This document shows positions 22,741 through 34,900 of a DNA stretch of 64,000 bases, piece after piece. Within the stretch, counting starts at the first letter, position 1; every line of letters starts with the position of its first letter. The position numbers and the translations under genes were made by a program. The notes below the pieces were generated by a model. That model was not told the origin of the DNA. It worked only from the letters and a program-made list of their open reading frames with translations, and ran no database searches. The DNA comes from Enoplosus armatus (taxonomy: Eukaryota > Chordata > Actinopteri > Centrarchiformes > Enoplosidae), in assembly GCF_043641665.1 (NCBI RefSeq), contig NC_092181.1, forward strand, positions 21,460,463-21,524,462. Direction: 5' to 3'.

Positions 22741-24736
22741 AACACATATCCAGTAGAGCCAGAGGAGATGGTTTGGGCACCTGGTAAGGACGTCACTGAA
22801 GTGTTTTCCTTTGAAGGTGTAGCACGCTCGGCTGACTGGAAGGACACTTTGAGGCAGACACGCAACAGATGGCAACAAAATAGCGACACGGATGCTTTGC
22901 ATGGATTGCAGCTCATAGTAAAAGACGAAGGAACAGATGTGATGTCAGGAAAGAAGGAAGCAGAGGTAGTGAGATTAAGACAAGTTCAAATGGGTCATGA
23001 TATAAGCCTCTCAAGATAGGACGGATTATCCAACACGACAAGAGCAGCTAATCAAAGGAACAGTCTGGAGAATTTTAACAGGGGCTGGAAATGTAGAGGT
23101 ATGATAAAGAGTAATCCTAGTGGCTGGATTAAAGAACTATATGTATTTCAAATGGTATGCCACTGCCCCTAATTTATTTGACATTGGAGGAGATACTATA
23201 CTATTAGATAAAGGAAAAGCTTAATTGTGGTATGAACTGTCAAACGGAAATACTTCCTTGACTTCACTTCAAATTGTTGTTAGTTAGCTGAAGTCTTTCT
23301 GTCTATACAGTATGAATAAATAAGTTTTGAGCAGTGTAAAAAAAAATCAGTGTAGCAGCAGAAATATGTTGTATGTAATGAAATATGTAACTGTTCTCTC
23401 ACATATAAATATAGAAATATTTTGTTCTCACAGCTCAAGTGGAATTTGAACATTGGTGGGGACATCTGCTGGGAACTGTCCAAGCAACCTTATATAATTA
23501 GGGACTTCACATGACATCCTGTCCTGAAGAGTGCAGGAAAAAAGCAACATGGTAGCCGTAGTTCTAGTCATGTGTTAAAAAACAACGAATGCTCTAAATG
23601 CTAATAATTAATCTGGATATCAGTGTAGTTCTAAACATAGCAGGTAGAACTGCACAAGAACATGGGGGGGTCTAATAAAGAAAATTTTTCTTTTTGAGTA
23701 AGTGGCAATTTAAATATGTATTGATATAATTATATATAAATTGATCTGGACAGAATTTGAGGCCACAACCTGTCTTGCGTCATAACTAGTTGAGCTTACC
23801 AGGATTCTCTGAGCTCTCACAAAGAAAGTTCAGTTTTTATGTACTTAGTTGATCAAAACCAAATTATCTCATGATGGACCACAGACGACTCATTTTCTTC
23901 CTCCATCATGAACATTTATTTTCTTGCTGTAACATACGAATATTCATTCTCTCAAACACATGACAAGACTTTAAAGTACCAGCTGAGAGTTTCGGCACAT
24001 GGTCACAGATGACATTTAGAATTTATCCATTTCCATGCGCGTCAAACTAAAAAGCTTCAAGACCCAACACTGTGTGAAGAACCACAATATACATAAAACC
24101 TGCAGCATATTTCAAGGTACACTCAAAAGATGTTGCCACTTATTTTTCCATCAGTTTCATTTGGCCTGCTGCCTATGTGGACTTTGAGATAGACACCACA
24201 CAGACAAACAGCAGCAATCACTTCCATCTTAGACTAAAAGCTTTTGCCTTTTGAAAACACATTTCTTGCCTTTCTTAGTGGTGTGCGTTCACCTCCAGGT
24301 GCAGGGACAAACATCTGCAAAAGGAAGCAACACATCAGAAGAGTTAGGGTTATGTAGATACAATGAATATTTACATGATCTCTGATTTTAATCACTTGAC
24401 CAACAGCAGGTTGTAAACTCAAATCACATTCTAATTACTGTATGAGAGCAGGAAACTAACTGTGTGAGGTGGAGCATAATTAAACCTTAGACACACATTA
24501 AAAGACATTATGTTATCTCTTGAGAAAATGTTTTAGTGCTTTCTTTATTCTTCACACAGCAGCCTCTGACTGTTGATTGAACAACCTCACCGCGAGAAGA
24601 ATGAAACTCCTCTGAAAGTATCTTGTTTTTCGTTTTGTTCTTTGTTGACCAATAACTTCTCATCAATTCTTACTTCTGTCACGCCCTAAAGTCCATACAT
24701 GCCCTTTGTCCACCCGCACAGGTGTTTTCACTGATG
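22741..24736. other. Unassigned noncoding sequence
   Basis: No recognised repeat or gene. A + strand open frame at 22,717-23,019 has no domain features and starts inside the hAT-related sequence. A minus-strand exon-like segment at 24,234-24,314 is treated under findings. Confidence 0.5.
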
Positions 24737-24848
24737 TTGCCTGATTAGAGCTCTTCTCAAGAATGTGTGGACATAAGCAGATTGTGCTTCATGCGCAGCT
24801 CCCTCATGTTAGCTTTGTTGCAGCTGTTAGGGCAATTTACACCATCAT
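24737..24848 (+). repeat. Dispersed repeat R, copy 1
   Basis: It shares CTTCTCAAGAATGTGTGG, CAGCTCCCTCA, TTAGGG and CAATTTACACCAT, in order and at similar spacing, with 43,428-43,545. The two segments are clearly related but diverged. The family is unknown to me and no coding capacity is seen. Confidence 0.6.
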
Positions 24849-26187
24849 CATTGTCATCAATGCCTCGGTGACATTAGGCTCGTTGGAGATGAACTGGTCC
24901 TCGCCAGGAAAGCAGATAAGGTAAGTGTACAGTTCTTTGCAGAAATACTGTGGGGACTGAACTAAATTGAAACCTCTAGCAAATAAATTGTAAATTTGTT
25001 GCGGGACTGATCTATGGTTTGGCAGTCTTTTTTAATTTATGTGTTCAGTGCTCTTTGAGCATTGAGTCATTTTCTAATAATTTATGCTGCATTCTGAGAA
25101 GTATACTAATCATTATTTTACATTACAGCCATTACTGTTTTTCAGCCATCCATGTATGAGCTCTCCTGTCCTCTGAGATTTGTTGCAGCGGCTCACAAAG
25201 ACAAGCTATAAATGGGATGCAAGCCATTTATGAGCCATTTGAAGTGATCTATATTCAAGCTTTCATGGTCTCTTATGTCAGGGTGTCCCTGGCAGTGCTC
25301 GGTTTTGCATAGGAGACCAGTAAAAGGGAATTACATCATTTTGGAAATATGCAAGGACCTCTGATGACGGATTTCCAGGAGAAAGGGATTATCCTCTTAT
25401 GCTCCATTTGAATCCTTGGAGAAAGTACAGCGTATCGACCCCGGTTCAAACACACATTTTTCTTGTTTCATTCATACAATACATGACACCAAATTTGTGA
25501 TGAAAAATTTATTTTAAAAGACACCTTGCAGACCAGCTGGAGGCTATATAACAGAAAGTCAATACATCACCTGTAGTCATCCCTGCAGACCCAGGAAATT
25601 ATTAATGTGGCTCATAATGTGCTAAAAAGTTGACAATGTAATTCCCAGTTTTTCCTTGTTTGTGAAAGACAGAGATACATGCATTGAAGATGCTATTTTT
25701 GCTGTTGTGATCACACTTGATACTAAGAGAAAACCATTCTCAGCAAGCATTTAGAATCTATTATTAATGATAGATTAGTTATTTACTTATCATGTCACTC
25801 TGACACGCTGACTTTGGCAATCAAATACAGTGGTAACATCATACTAATCCGAGTAATGAATACTATGCTAATAAAACTCATGCACACTATATAACTATAA
25901 TACATGGTCAGAAGGTTTTTTCTCTCTTGTCCCTACAGTATGTCATCACAGTAACATCAATGGTTTGTTAGCAATAAAAACAAAATTCACAAACCCATTT
26001 AGGTTTCCTCTCTCATGCGAGGACGATGCTTGAATATATTGAATAGAAATGTGTAACCTTCTGTCCAAATAATCTTTTTTTTTTTAAGTAACAGATTTCC
26101 ACTCACATCTTCTTCATCACTAACTCAGTCCTGCACGTCAAGGCTGAAGTCTTTCTTGGGGAAAATGAAAAACATACATGTGCTCAG

Positions 26188-26250
<63 letters not shown>

Positions 26251-29200
26251 TACTTTCTACAGAGGCCCAAACCATCTGTTAGTGTTTCTAAACACCTGTG
26301 TTGGCGACCACCTGCTTTGGAAACAACCTGGTTGAACAAGTTTCATATTAAGTCTGTAATTGACTGCGCCCTTTGTAAAATCTGGAGCAATTTGGACCTC
26401 TTCCCTTCACATCTGGGAGGTGGTTAATGAGTTTCTGACTTGGAACAACTGAAACCTGCTCTGCTCTAATATCAGCTTTTGTGTAATATCCTCTCAAAAT
26501 CCACTTTTTTAACCTTACTACGGCACGTTTAGCTGAGGTTAGAGGCTTGTGCCAGTAAGATCTACAGAATCGATTAACTACAGTAACTGAAGCGGAGTTG
26601 ATATCAGGGTGCCCCCCCAGTGTCCGAATGCCTCTTTGTTATTTCTGACCGCGAGAGCGACTCCACTCCAGGCTCTTCATCATGCATATTTAAACAGTGG
26701 ATATTTGCATTTGATAGTGATTAAAGTGTCATTCAGTTATTTCATTTTGTCTGAAATAAAGAGAATAAAATAGAAAAAACTTAAAAACAGAAAATGAGTG
26801 TGTATCATTCTATTTTCACTTTGAGAGGCTAATCTGATAAACAAGCAATCCAAAACCACCAAACAACATTTTTTTTACAGTCTGTACTTTAACAGCTTTG
26901 GAGTAACACTATCAAATAAAGAGAATGCAACTTGATATTGTTTTTTAGGTTTTTAAAGTAAGACACAGAAACCAAAGACACCAAAGTGAAACATTCCTGC
27001 TTTATTTATCATCACAAAAGCAAAATCCAGTCACGTCCAGCCATGTTCTTGTTTCTGCTGCTGTCAGTCACAAATGAGAGACAAACACATAGTAAATCAA
27101 TAATCAAACAATTGAATAGAAACTGCACAGAATGCATAAATTGCCTTGAGAATTATACTTTATTGTTAATCAAATCCTACACTTGAAACACTGAAATAAC
27201 TGAAGTTAGTTATCGCACACTTTTGTTTGAAATGTAAAAGGTATTCCTGCTTAGAGAACAGTATCAGTTCAGTATTTGTCTCATTGTCACTGCTTGATTA
27301 CATTTTTATCTGTGGCTGACAGCATGGACAGCTCACCTGTTGGATAGAAAATTACTAAATGAAAATATATGCACACACTAATCTATTGAACATTCAGCTA
27401 CGGGATGTAATCCTGCTCTCTCCCTTGTCGTTCCCTGCTGGTGCACTTAACATACCATGTTGTCATGAACTGACCAAGCACCTATTGTAAATCCCTGCAG
27501 TGGATTCCATTGTAATTCATATTGGATATGGATACTTGAGAATCCCAGTGGGTGTTGCAGTTGACAATGCAGGACTGTCGTCTGGCACACTCTTGTCCCG
27601 GTAATGTCGGTGGCTGTCATCCCGAGGATTAGAGGATGAATAGAATGATGAAGGATACATGCCGTTTCCCAGATTAGGATTGACCTGCTTTAAAACATAA
27701 TGGTGATTTCTTCTTATCCGATTAAAGCCACCAACTGACCCAAATTATTCAGCTTTCTCTGCATCCAATTTTGAAATATCTGCAACAGTAGCATGAGAAA
27801 GAATTCGATTTTCATTCATCTAAGAAGCCTTCATTTTATTCAATTCAAATCAGAACCCAAATCTGAACCAATCTATTATTATCGAGGGCTTGTACTCTTG
27901 CAGCCTGTAGTTGTTCTGCACATGTTGATCTGTAAATCTGTGTGTTCGACTGCCCGTCTGTCACAAGAAACATCTGATCTATGCAAATCAAATCCTCAGA
28001 CTGACTTCGGTGATGTTTGGACTCCTGTAATCTATCTTTCTCCTCAGTAAATACTAGTTCTATTGTTTCTGAGCTGTTTGTGTATATATATTAGACTTGG
28101 ATATTTCAGAATGTGCATTATAGAAGAGGCAAACATTGTACCACCAACAATTTATGTATAGTATATGTATGTTTTTAATGTGTTCTACAGAGAGACAAAT
28201 AAGTACAATCTAGAAGACTAATATACATTGCAGAGATTGAAGTTTTATTAAATGTGTTACAAACAAAAAGTTATTACCATCTGTGTGACAATAGACATCA
28301 TTTTCAGTTGTGTTTAGTAGCAAGGTGTAAATTGCAGGCAATTACCAGCTTGTGACACTATAGTATCTCATAACAATAAACCATCTGCACCACCTGCTAG
28401 TCAATATCATGTTTAAATTAATAATTTCCAAGTATTGATGAAAGTGGCTGGTAGACTCCTTTTCCAGCTGGGGGTTCAAACTATCAACATCCAAAACAAA
28501 AGTACAGCCATCACCACAGTTCATACAAGGCCACACATTTCCTGTACTTACTGGGGATTTCAAATAGCTCCCAATACTTCTTGGTTTATTTCACTAAGTG
28601 ACTAAGTGGTAGCTTGCTGGGCTGATGCAACACATACTACATCCCTGTCTTGTTTCCCCACATTGTACTGACTGTCTTATTTGTAATACATTACACAGAT
28701 GAACCCACAACATTGGCGCCACCGGATAGAGTAATTTATTTAAAAGAAAAACTACATTTAAATGACCTGAATCCAAAATGAATCCAGATACTTTGCTAGA
28801 TGCTAGTGCCCCCACTGCATGACCACAAGCTTACATGCCTCCATCTATGTGAAAACATCTTTCTATACTAGCATCAGACAGAAAGAACCAATCACTAATC
28901 ATCACTAAATGTTACAGGGTGAAAAATGAATCTGGACATGTCATTGGGGTTATGAAGTTGGCATCCTCAGAGCACATCTTCATCATCAGAACCAACCAGA
29001 TCACCTTTGGACTTATATTTCTTAGAAAATCTACATAAATGATTTAGCATTTAATCTGCCCTGTGTTCTTTGGCCGTGAATTTTAAAGACGGTCAGCCCA
29101 AAAGAAAGTGGTGGTTTTAGTGAGCAACTCAAATTCTATATATATAACGACAGGACAACCCAACACTGTTAATTGGCCTCATTATTAATTAGAATAGCAG

Positions 29201-29782
29201 TTAAAGTAATTTGGTGATAGTACGCAACTTAGCTGGCAATTTGTACCCCTACATTTATGTGCTCATGTTTGTAAGGGGTCATTAAAGTTGGCAGCACAGC
29301 CAGAGTGTAGAAGGGGTGCAGAGAGTTCATCTAAATGTGCTGAGCAGACACTGTGTGCATCCAGTGTTACTTTATGGTTGGAGCCTTGATCACTGAACCA
29401 CCCCATCTATTTGGGTGTATCTCATTACAGTAAATGGAAGAAGGGTTGTGTAAAACCCTTTTCAGAATGGATTACCTTCTCTTGGGGAGGTCAGGTGATT
29501 TAATTTTTACAGCACCACTCAGTAATGTTGTTGTTACCCTCTACCAATGAGACAATTTCAAACACAGACCGTGTTTAGGTAAAGTTCAACTTTTGTTAAA
29601 CACTAAATAGTGATCTGATACCATAACAACCCAGTTATCTAAAAGTCGTCAGCACTATCTACGTCTGAACTGTCTCCTTGATAGTGATGGTTAGATCTGT
29701 ATTTAGCAGTCAAGCATCGCCTGTGATCGAAGGTAAATTAGGGGAAATGAGACTAAAATTAAATATAATATAATAAAATACA
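24849..29782. other. Unassigned noncoding sequence with a long CA array
   Basis: About 4.9 kb hold only the microsatellite at 26,189-26,246, a poly-T stretch near 26,071, a C run near 26,612, and short open frames with no domain features. No mobile element is recognised. Confidence 0.5.
26189..26246 (+). repeat. (CA)29 microsatellite
   Basis: A perfect dinucleotide array of 58 bases, the longest in the window. It is very likely length-polymorphic. Confidence 0.97.
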
Positions 29783-29935
29783 GCAATGCAAGCAGCTCTG
29801 TGAGGCTGTACTGAGGCACAGCGGTGCTTTGAGCTAAATACTCACATCAGCATGCCAACATGCTCACAATGACAATGCTAGCATGTATAATGTTTACTAT
29901 GTACACAATCTTTGTTTAGCATGTTACCATGTGAA
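29783..29935 (+). repeat. Interspersed repeat, family T, 5' part
   Basis: It shows GCAAGCAGCTCTGTGAGGCT, GGTGCTTTGAGCTAAATACT, CATGCCAACATGCTCACA, ATGACAATGCTAGCATG and TTTAGCATGTTACCATG. This is the opening section of family T in good condition. The 3' part seen at 19.5 kb is missing here. Confidence 0.75.
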
Positions 29936-30519
29936 ACCTGGAAAACAAATACAACATCCCCACTTAATGAAACAATTTTGCGTTGGTATATTAAAGCAGG
30001 ATTTATTAGATTTGATTTATTTATAATTCAAGTGTTAACAGAAGTTCTCCAGTTGCTCATGTGGGGGCTCTCATATAGCAATAGCAATAACACCAACCTT
30101 AGTATCACCATAGCAATTGCACAGGTGGTCATGACACCTACAATTTGTAATGATGTTTTCAGCTACAAAATTATTATACACTTTATAATTCAGAAGAACC
30201 TCGGGGTCTACTGTTTGCAAAGAATGTGATTATGTTATTGTACGTGTAATGAAAACATTCAGGTTTCTATCACACTTTCTTCTATTTCAAGGCTATTTGA
30301 TGACCAAAGTTACGAATGAAGTGGTGAATGATGGATGAATGATGAAGGCTTGAGATCCCACTGATATGGTTTGGCAAATTCAACAGCCAAGGTAGAGGCA
30401 ACCCCATTTGATGACTCACATTAGATCCAACCAGGATGGCCCAGACTAAAGACCCAACGTGCAGTCTAATCAGCAAGTTTAAAGCATGAACGAATGTTGG
30501 TTATTTCCCTGTGGGGATA
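29936..30519. other. Unassigned noncoding sequence
   Basis: An open frame at 29,912-30,229 begins in the family-T repeat and has no recognisable domain. No other features are seen. Confidence 0.5.
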
Positions 30520-30930
30520 CTCATGAGACCCCGGCTGAGCACTGCTGTGTTGGAGTTTCCCCCAGAGAACAAGAGCGTCGCCTCGATGCAACTGAGAGGA
30601 AGGCTTTGACTGTTGTCTGTGTCTATATATTGAACAGAGTCTCTGAATGGGGTCCTGGAGAGGGCACCGTTTGGGGACTCTATAGTTCCGCCAGGGGGAC
30701 TTCAATGCTCAAAGGAGGAACCTGGAGGGGGTTGACTGAGAGAAACAGCCTGCCTGATCTGAACATGCGTGGTGTTTTGTTATTGGACTTCCTTGCCAGT
30801 CATGGATTGTCCACAATAAACACCATGCTTATTATAGGTAGTTCCTTGTGTGTACCTTATACCAGAACGCTATCATCAGTTATATCATCATTTCTGCAGC
30901 CTTGGATATGTCTTGGACACGCAGGTAAAG
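30520..30930 (+). pseudogene. Decayed LINE endonuclease-domain fragment
   Basis: Translated pieces match the apurinic-type endonuclease domain of a non-LTR retrotransposon that is abundant in fish. CCVGVSP and a degraded 'LTVVCVYILN' are followed by QGDFNA at 30,692-30,709, the conserved GDFNA block. In another frame come TWRGLTERNSLPDLN and GVLLLDFLASHGLSTINTM at about 30,720-30,830. GDFNA lies out of frame with its flanks, so at least one frameshift is present, and the segment after GDFNA is shortened. A final remnant with 'CLGHAGK' sits near 30,909-30,929. No reverse-transcriptase part follows. It is a dead relic, and the 157-codon open frame over it (30,486-30,959) is only partly in the ancestral frame. 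Confidence 0.75.
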
Positions 30931-33049
30931 TTTGCTACATACTGTACAATCAGATTTAACTAGCATGTCAAATTATATGTGATTGAAATAAACAATTCAA
31001 ACTATATGTGAATGATGCTTCAACTGAATTTACCTGTTTAACCAATTATATAACATTATTTATATGAATCAGCAGTTCTAAATAGGTGAGTTTAGGTGAG
31101 TGGATATATTTCACTTATAAAAAGCATTAAATGCACTAATATGCACCATTTGTTCGAAAATGCTTAATGAACGACTGACCAAATGTATTTGACAGTCAGT
31201 TATTTCTCGAGGTAGATGTGCAGATGCCTGAAGTTTCCAAGAAGATAAGTAAATGCTGATACCTTAATAAGCATGAATGTGTGAATGTATGTCAAGTATG
31301 GTGCACACACTCCAGATAGACACTGAAGGTACTGTTTCTCGAGGGTATTGGTAGAAATCCAACTACACACACACACACCTTAGGAATCCTTTAATCCTGT
31401 GATATGGAGGAGAGGATTTAAGCAATAAGAATCCTAAAAATAACACCAAAGTGCCAATATAGGGCACTGATATGATACACCATTGCTGCATAGTCATCAA
31501 AGGTGACAGGTTTCATCCTAAAGTAACTTCTGCCAGTCTTATCTCAGCACCGCCAACACACATCTACCTAAAAGCATTAATGTCACGCCAACTACAGACA
31601 AATGACACTATTAACAAACTCAGTGTGGCAGCATCTCTCTCAGACCTGTATGGTGACGAATGGTTGAGGGATAATTGTTATCCATTACATGTACACTGGT
31701 TTTAGAGGAGAGTCAGGTTAGGTTGTTTTTCAGATGGATAATTGAAGTCTCCTCTTTTACTTTCAGAGTTCACTCTGAGTCACCTGCATGGGCGAACAGC
31801 TGATAAGCGAATCAAATACCATCTCAACTGTGTGGTAATTGAGCTGCCAACAGAAATCCAACCCACTGGTGGTTACTTGTATGACAGTCCAGCTCCGTAT
31901 CTGCACTGTGTCTCAGATGGGGAGGTCATGTCATGCCACTCAAAAGGAGACCATCTTTCAGGTAGAATCTTCCTATCACACTCCATCAGTTTTCTCACTG
32001 TGGTCTGTGACATGAGAAATGTATGTACTATAATTGAGTTCTGCTGAGTGTGAGTCAAAATGTCAAGGCTCTAGCACAGTATTTGCTGACATGTTCTCTT
32101 TCACCATTTGGGAGCATTAAGTCAATGCCAGTTTTAGACTCTTGCCATTGCTGGCATGACTGGTTGATATGCTCAAAGTAAATTGATGTACCACATCTCA
32201 GCAGGTAAAGAGGGTTTCTTCCTCTGCTTAAACTGTTGATGTTGTGTGTTGTGGAATACTCAGTTCTTACAAAATTGACGAAAAGTTAGGAATGCTAAAA
32301 ATAAAATGGTGATTTTGATGGTTGTTATGGTGAACTACCTGTTTGTGGTAGTCGTAATTGTAGTAGTATTAGTGTTAATAGTAGTATTACAACAACAGCA
32401 GTATCACAACATTCAGTCTTTCAGCCACGTTTTTGTCCTACGTGTGATGGAACAGATGTGCTTGCATTTCAACCAAGGCAGCTGTCTTCACATGATGGCT
32501 CACACCTCATATTAAATACACATGTAAGTACATGATCGTATGTTGGGATGTAAACTCTGTCAAAATGCTTCAGATTGCGAGGCTTTACTGTGGCTGAAAT
32601 AATCCAGTGACACTGACTGAGGACTGCAGCTGCTGCTGTTGTGCTCTCTTCGCTGCACAGCCAGTGTAGACAAGGTGTTCGCAGCAGCAGTGACAGAGGT
32701 CCATTGGGAGACATGGGGAGAAGCTGTGTGTGTATCTGTGCATATATGTACAGTTAGTTCAGATTTTAGCCCTCAGACCCATAATAGCTCAAAAAATGCA
32801 TTTGACATTTCTCACCTAGATTTGCACTCTGTGAGTGACAGCACTTTCAGTTAAACACTTTAATATGAAATACAGTGTCAGTTAAGGATTTCAAATTTCA
32901 GTTGTACTGGGACAGAATGAGACAGTGAGAGTCCCTCCTTGCATGATCATATAGTTCACAAAGTATAAACCCTGCTGCTAAGATCTCAACAGTTTGAGTG
33001 AAAGGAGGCATAGTTCAATATGGTTCACAGGAGCTAGAGTGGGTGATGT
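30931..33049. other. Unassigned noncoding sequence
   Basis: No genes or repeats are recognised. A GT/TAG-rich low-complexity stretch occurs at about 32,305-32,405 (repeated GTAGTA and GTTGTT). Open frames are up to about 100 codons and lack domain features. Confidence 0.5.
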
Positions 33050-33357
33050 CACCAAGGCTGGATTACCAATAACAAAGCTCCAGACCTACTGTGTGTGAAG
33101 TCATCGCTAATTTAATTGAGAACCCCTAAAGCATCAGCTGACATGATAGGGGCCTTAACCTGGCTCCTGCTTTATTACCAGCTCTTAGAGGGGTCACCCG
33201 TGTCAGAATCTAGTTTTAGGAACGTCATCATGTCAGTTTTGTGCTTATATGTTGTATTTTCTTAAATTATAGAGAGGGGAGGAATTGGTCATGACTAGGG
33301 GTCCAACAGCGCATTTTTGCTTCGGGGGCCTCCAAGCAAGTTAATCCGGCCATGGGC
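33050..33357 (+). repeat. Dispersed repeat P, copy 1
   Basis: It shares with 56,325-56,706, in order: AGCTCCAG..ACTGTGTG, TGACATGATAGGGGCCTTA, CCTG(C/T)TTTATTA, GTGCTTATATG, GGGGTCCAACAGC, GGGCC and CCGGCCATG. The left end reads AGGCTGGATTA and the right end, reversed, reads ATGGCCGGATTAA, which suggests terminal inverted repeats of a non-autonomous DNA transposon. It has no coding capacity. Confidence 0.65.
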
Positions 33358-34769
33358 TCACCAATAACATCACAGACTCTAGCCATCACATACTGAGTCT
33401 TATTATAAAGTCTGAAAACTTAACAATAAAGGACACAATTTAGAATGTGTTTCTTCAAAAAGGATACTCATTTTCATTTAACAGATGTGCAAATGACACC
33501 AAAAATGTAGGTGGAGCAGTGGAAAAGAAGAACATAGCAAGGCAAAATTACAAAGTAGTAATTCAAGATTTTGATTTAGGTCATGGCACCAAAAGCCTGC
33601 ATACTTTCAGTCATTTTTAGTGTATACAAGTATTCATACAAACCCTCAGGGGTTGCTGATAGATGTTTGACAGGCATGACTATTTATGTAAAATGTAAAA
33701 GAGATGTTTACACAAATATACAGTATACTCTTGGACAGGAAAATGTCTGACAAATACATTCTCACTATTTATTAACCTTGCATGAAATACGTCAGATGAA
33801 AGCCCGAACGCCGTCTTTGTAGAATAAGGATTTGAAAGACCTTTGGTCATTGTAATGCACGTCCAACTCAGCAGTGCCTCTGAATACTCAGAGGTATTAA
33901 AAACTGCTTCAGAACTGTTTAAACTAGAACTCTACAAGCATACTGAATAGCTCAAGCAGGATGTGTTTGGAAGATGTATATTCAGTGGGTAAACACAGTT
34001 AAATCATAAAGCCGTGGTGGGCAATTTCTGTGAAGTAAATGAAGGTGTGATTAATTCAAGTATCCTGGTTCCTGCTCTTCTGTGATTACCAGTGGGCCAT
34101 GAATCATCCACTGTACCATCCTGCACCTCAGTCTCATCCAACTGAATTACAGGAGGGGAAATTTTCTAATTAACTGTGGGTTAATTGCTCTAGCGGTTGA
34201 TGCTAGGAGAAGGATGTGCATCACGCGGTAGTACATTTTCTTTTAACTTTAAAGGGACTTCATCACCAGCTTTGCAAATGTAACTTTCAGTGTACAGAAC
34301 TTGCTTTTAAAGTTTGGGGGAAATCATTTTATATCCTGAAAATGTAAGTGTGGAAGAAAAGTGCGTCTGGTTTCAATTTCATCTTTATCTTTTCATCTGC
34401 ATTGTCATGTATGGAAGACAAAGTGTTTTTTGCTCAGTCTTTGTAAATAAACATACTGTAGAGTCTTTTCTGGTCTTTTTTTAATTTTTACTGAGTGGTA
34501 GGTACTCAACACCTTGTCTCTAAATTTTCAGATAATGTGTAAGTTATTTGTGTTTTGCTTGGAAGGCAACTTCAAAAGGTACAACAGTCAGAGTTAGGGG
34601 TGTAATCAAAAAAGTATAAATTGTGAGAGAACCAAGAGTAATAATTTGGGGTTAACATGCCCTTGCCGAACAAATGCTTTTGGTTTGTTTCAAGTACAAG
34701 TAAGTTCCTGTTTTGTTTGTATCGTGCACACACACCTGGATACTTGAGCATGTGCATGAGTATATGGCC
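33358..34769. other. Unassigned noncoding sequence
   Basis: Nothing recognised. The patch at 34,140-34,230 has several TAATTA/TTAATT cores but no other support for function. Confidence 0.5.
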
Positions 34770-34900
34770 TCCTGCCACCAGTGTTCCGCTAGTGGACAGT
34801 TGGTGGCGGTATCGCGCAAAGAAGCGTAGCAATGTGCGCCAACAAGGACTAAGAAGAAGAAGAAGCCTGCCAGCTAGCAAACATGAATGTAAACCATTTA
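34770..34900 (+). repeat. Interspersed repeat with AAG tail
   Basis: CAGTTGGTGGCGGTAT, GCGCAAAGAAGCGTAGCAAT, GCGCCAACAAGGAC and an (AAG)n run match a repeat I recognise from fish genomes that ends in AAG units. It is GC-richer than its surroundings. The element class is uncertain. Confidence 0.5.

Noticed and set aside
22717..23019. 100-codon open frame after the hAT transposase
   Set aside because: It begins inside hAT-associated noncoding repeat sequence and matches no protein family I know.
26189..26246. CRISPR-like or satellite array
   Set aside because: It is a plain dinucleotide microsatellite. No spaced direct repeats or prokaryotic features occur anywhere in the window.
30486..30959. 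157-codon open frame as a host gene
   Set aside because: Its sequence is a LINE endonuclease relic, with the GDFNA block in a different frame from the rest, so it is not a host gene.
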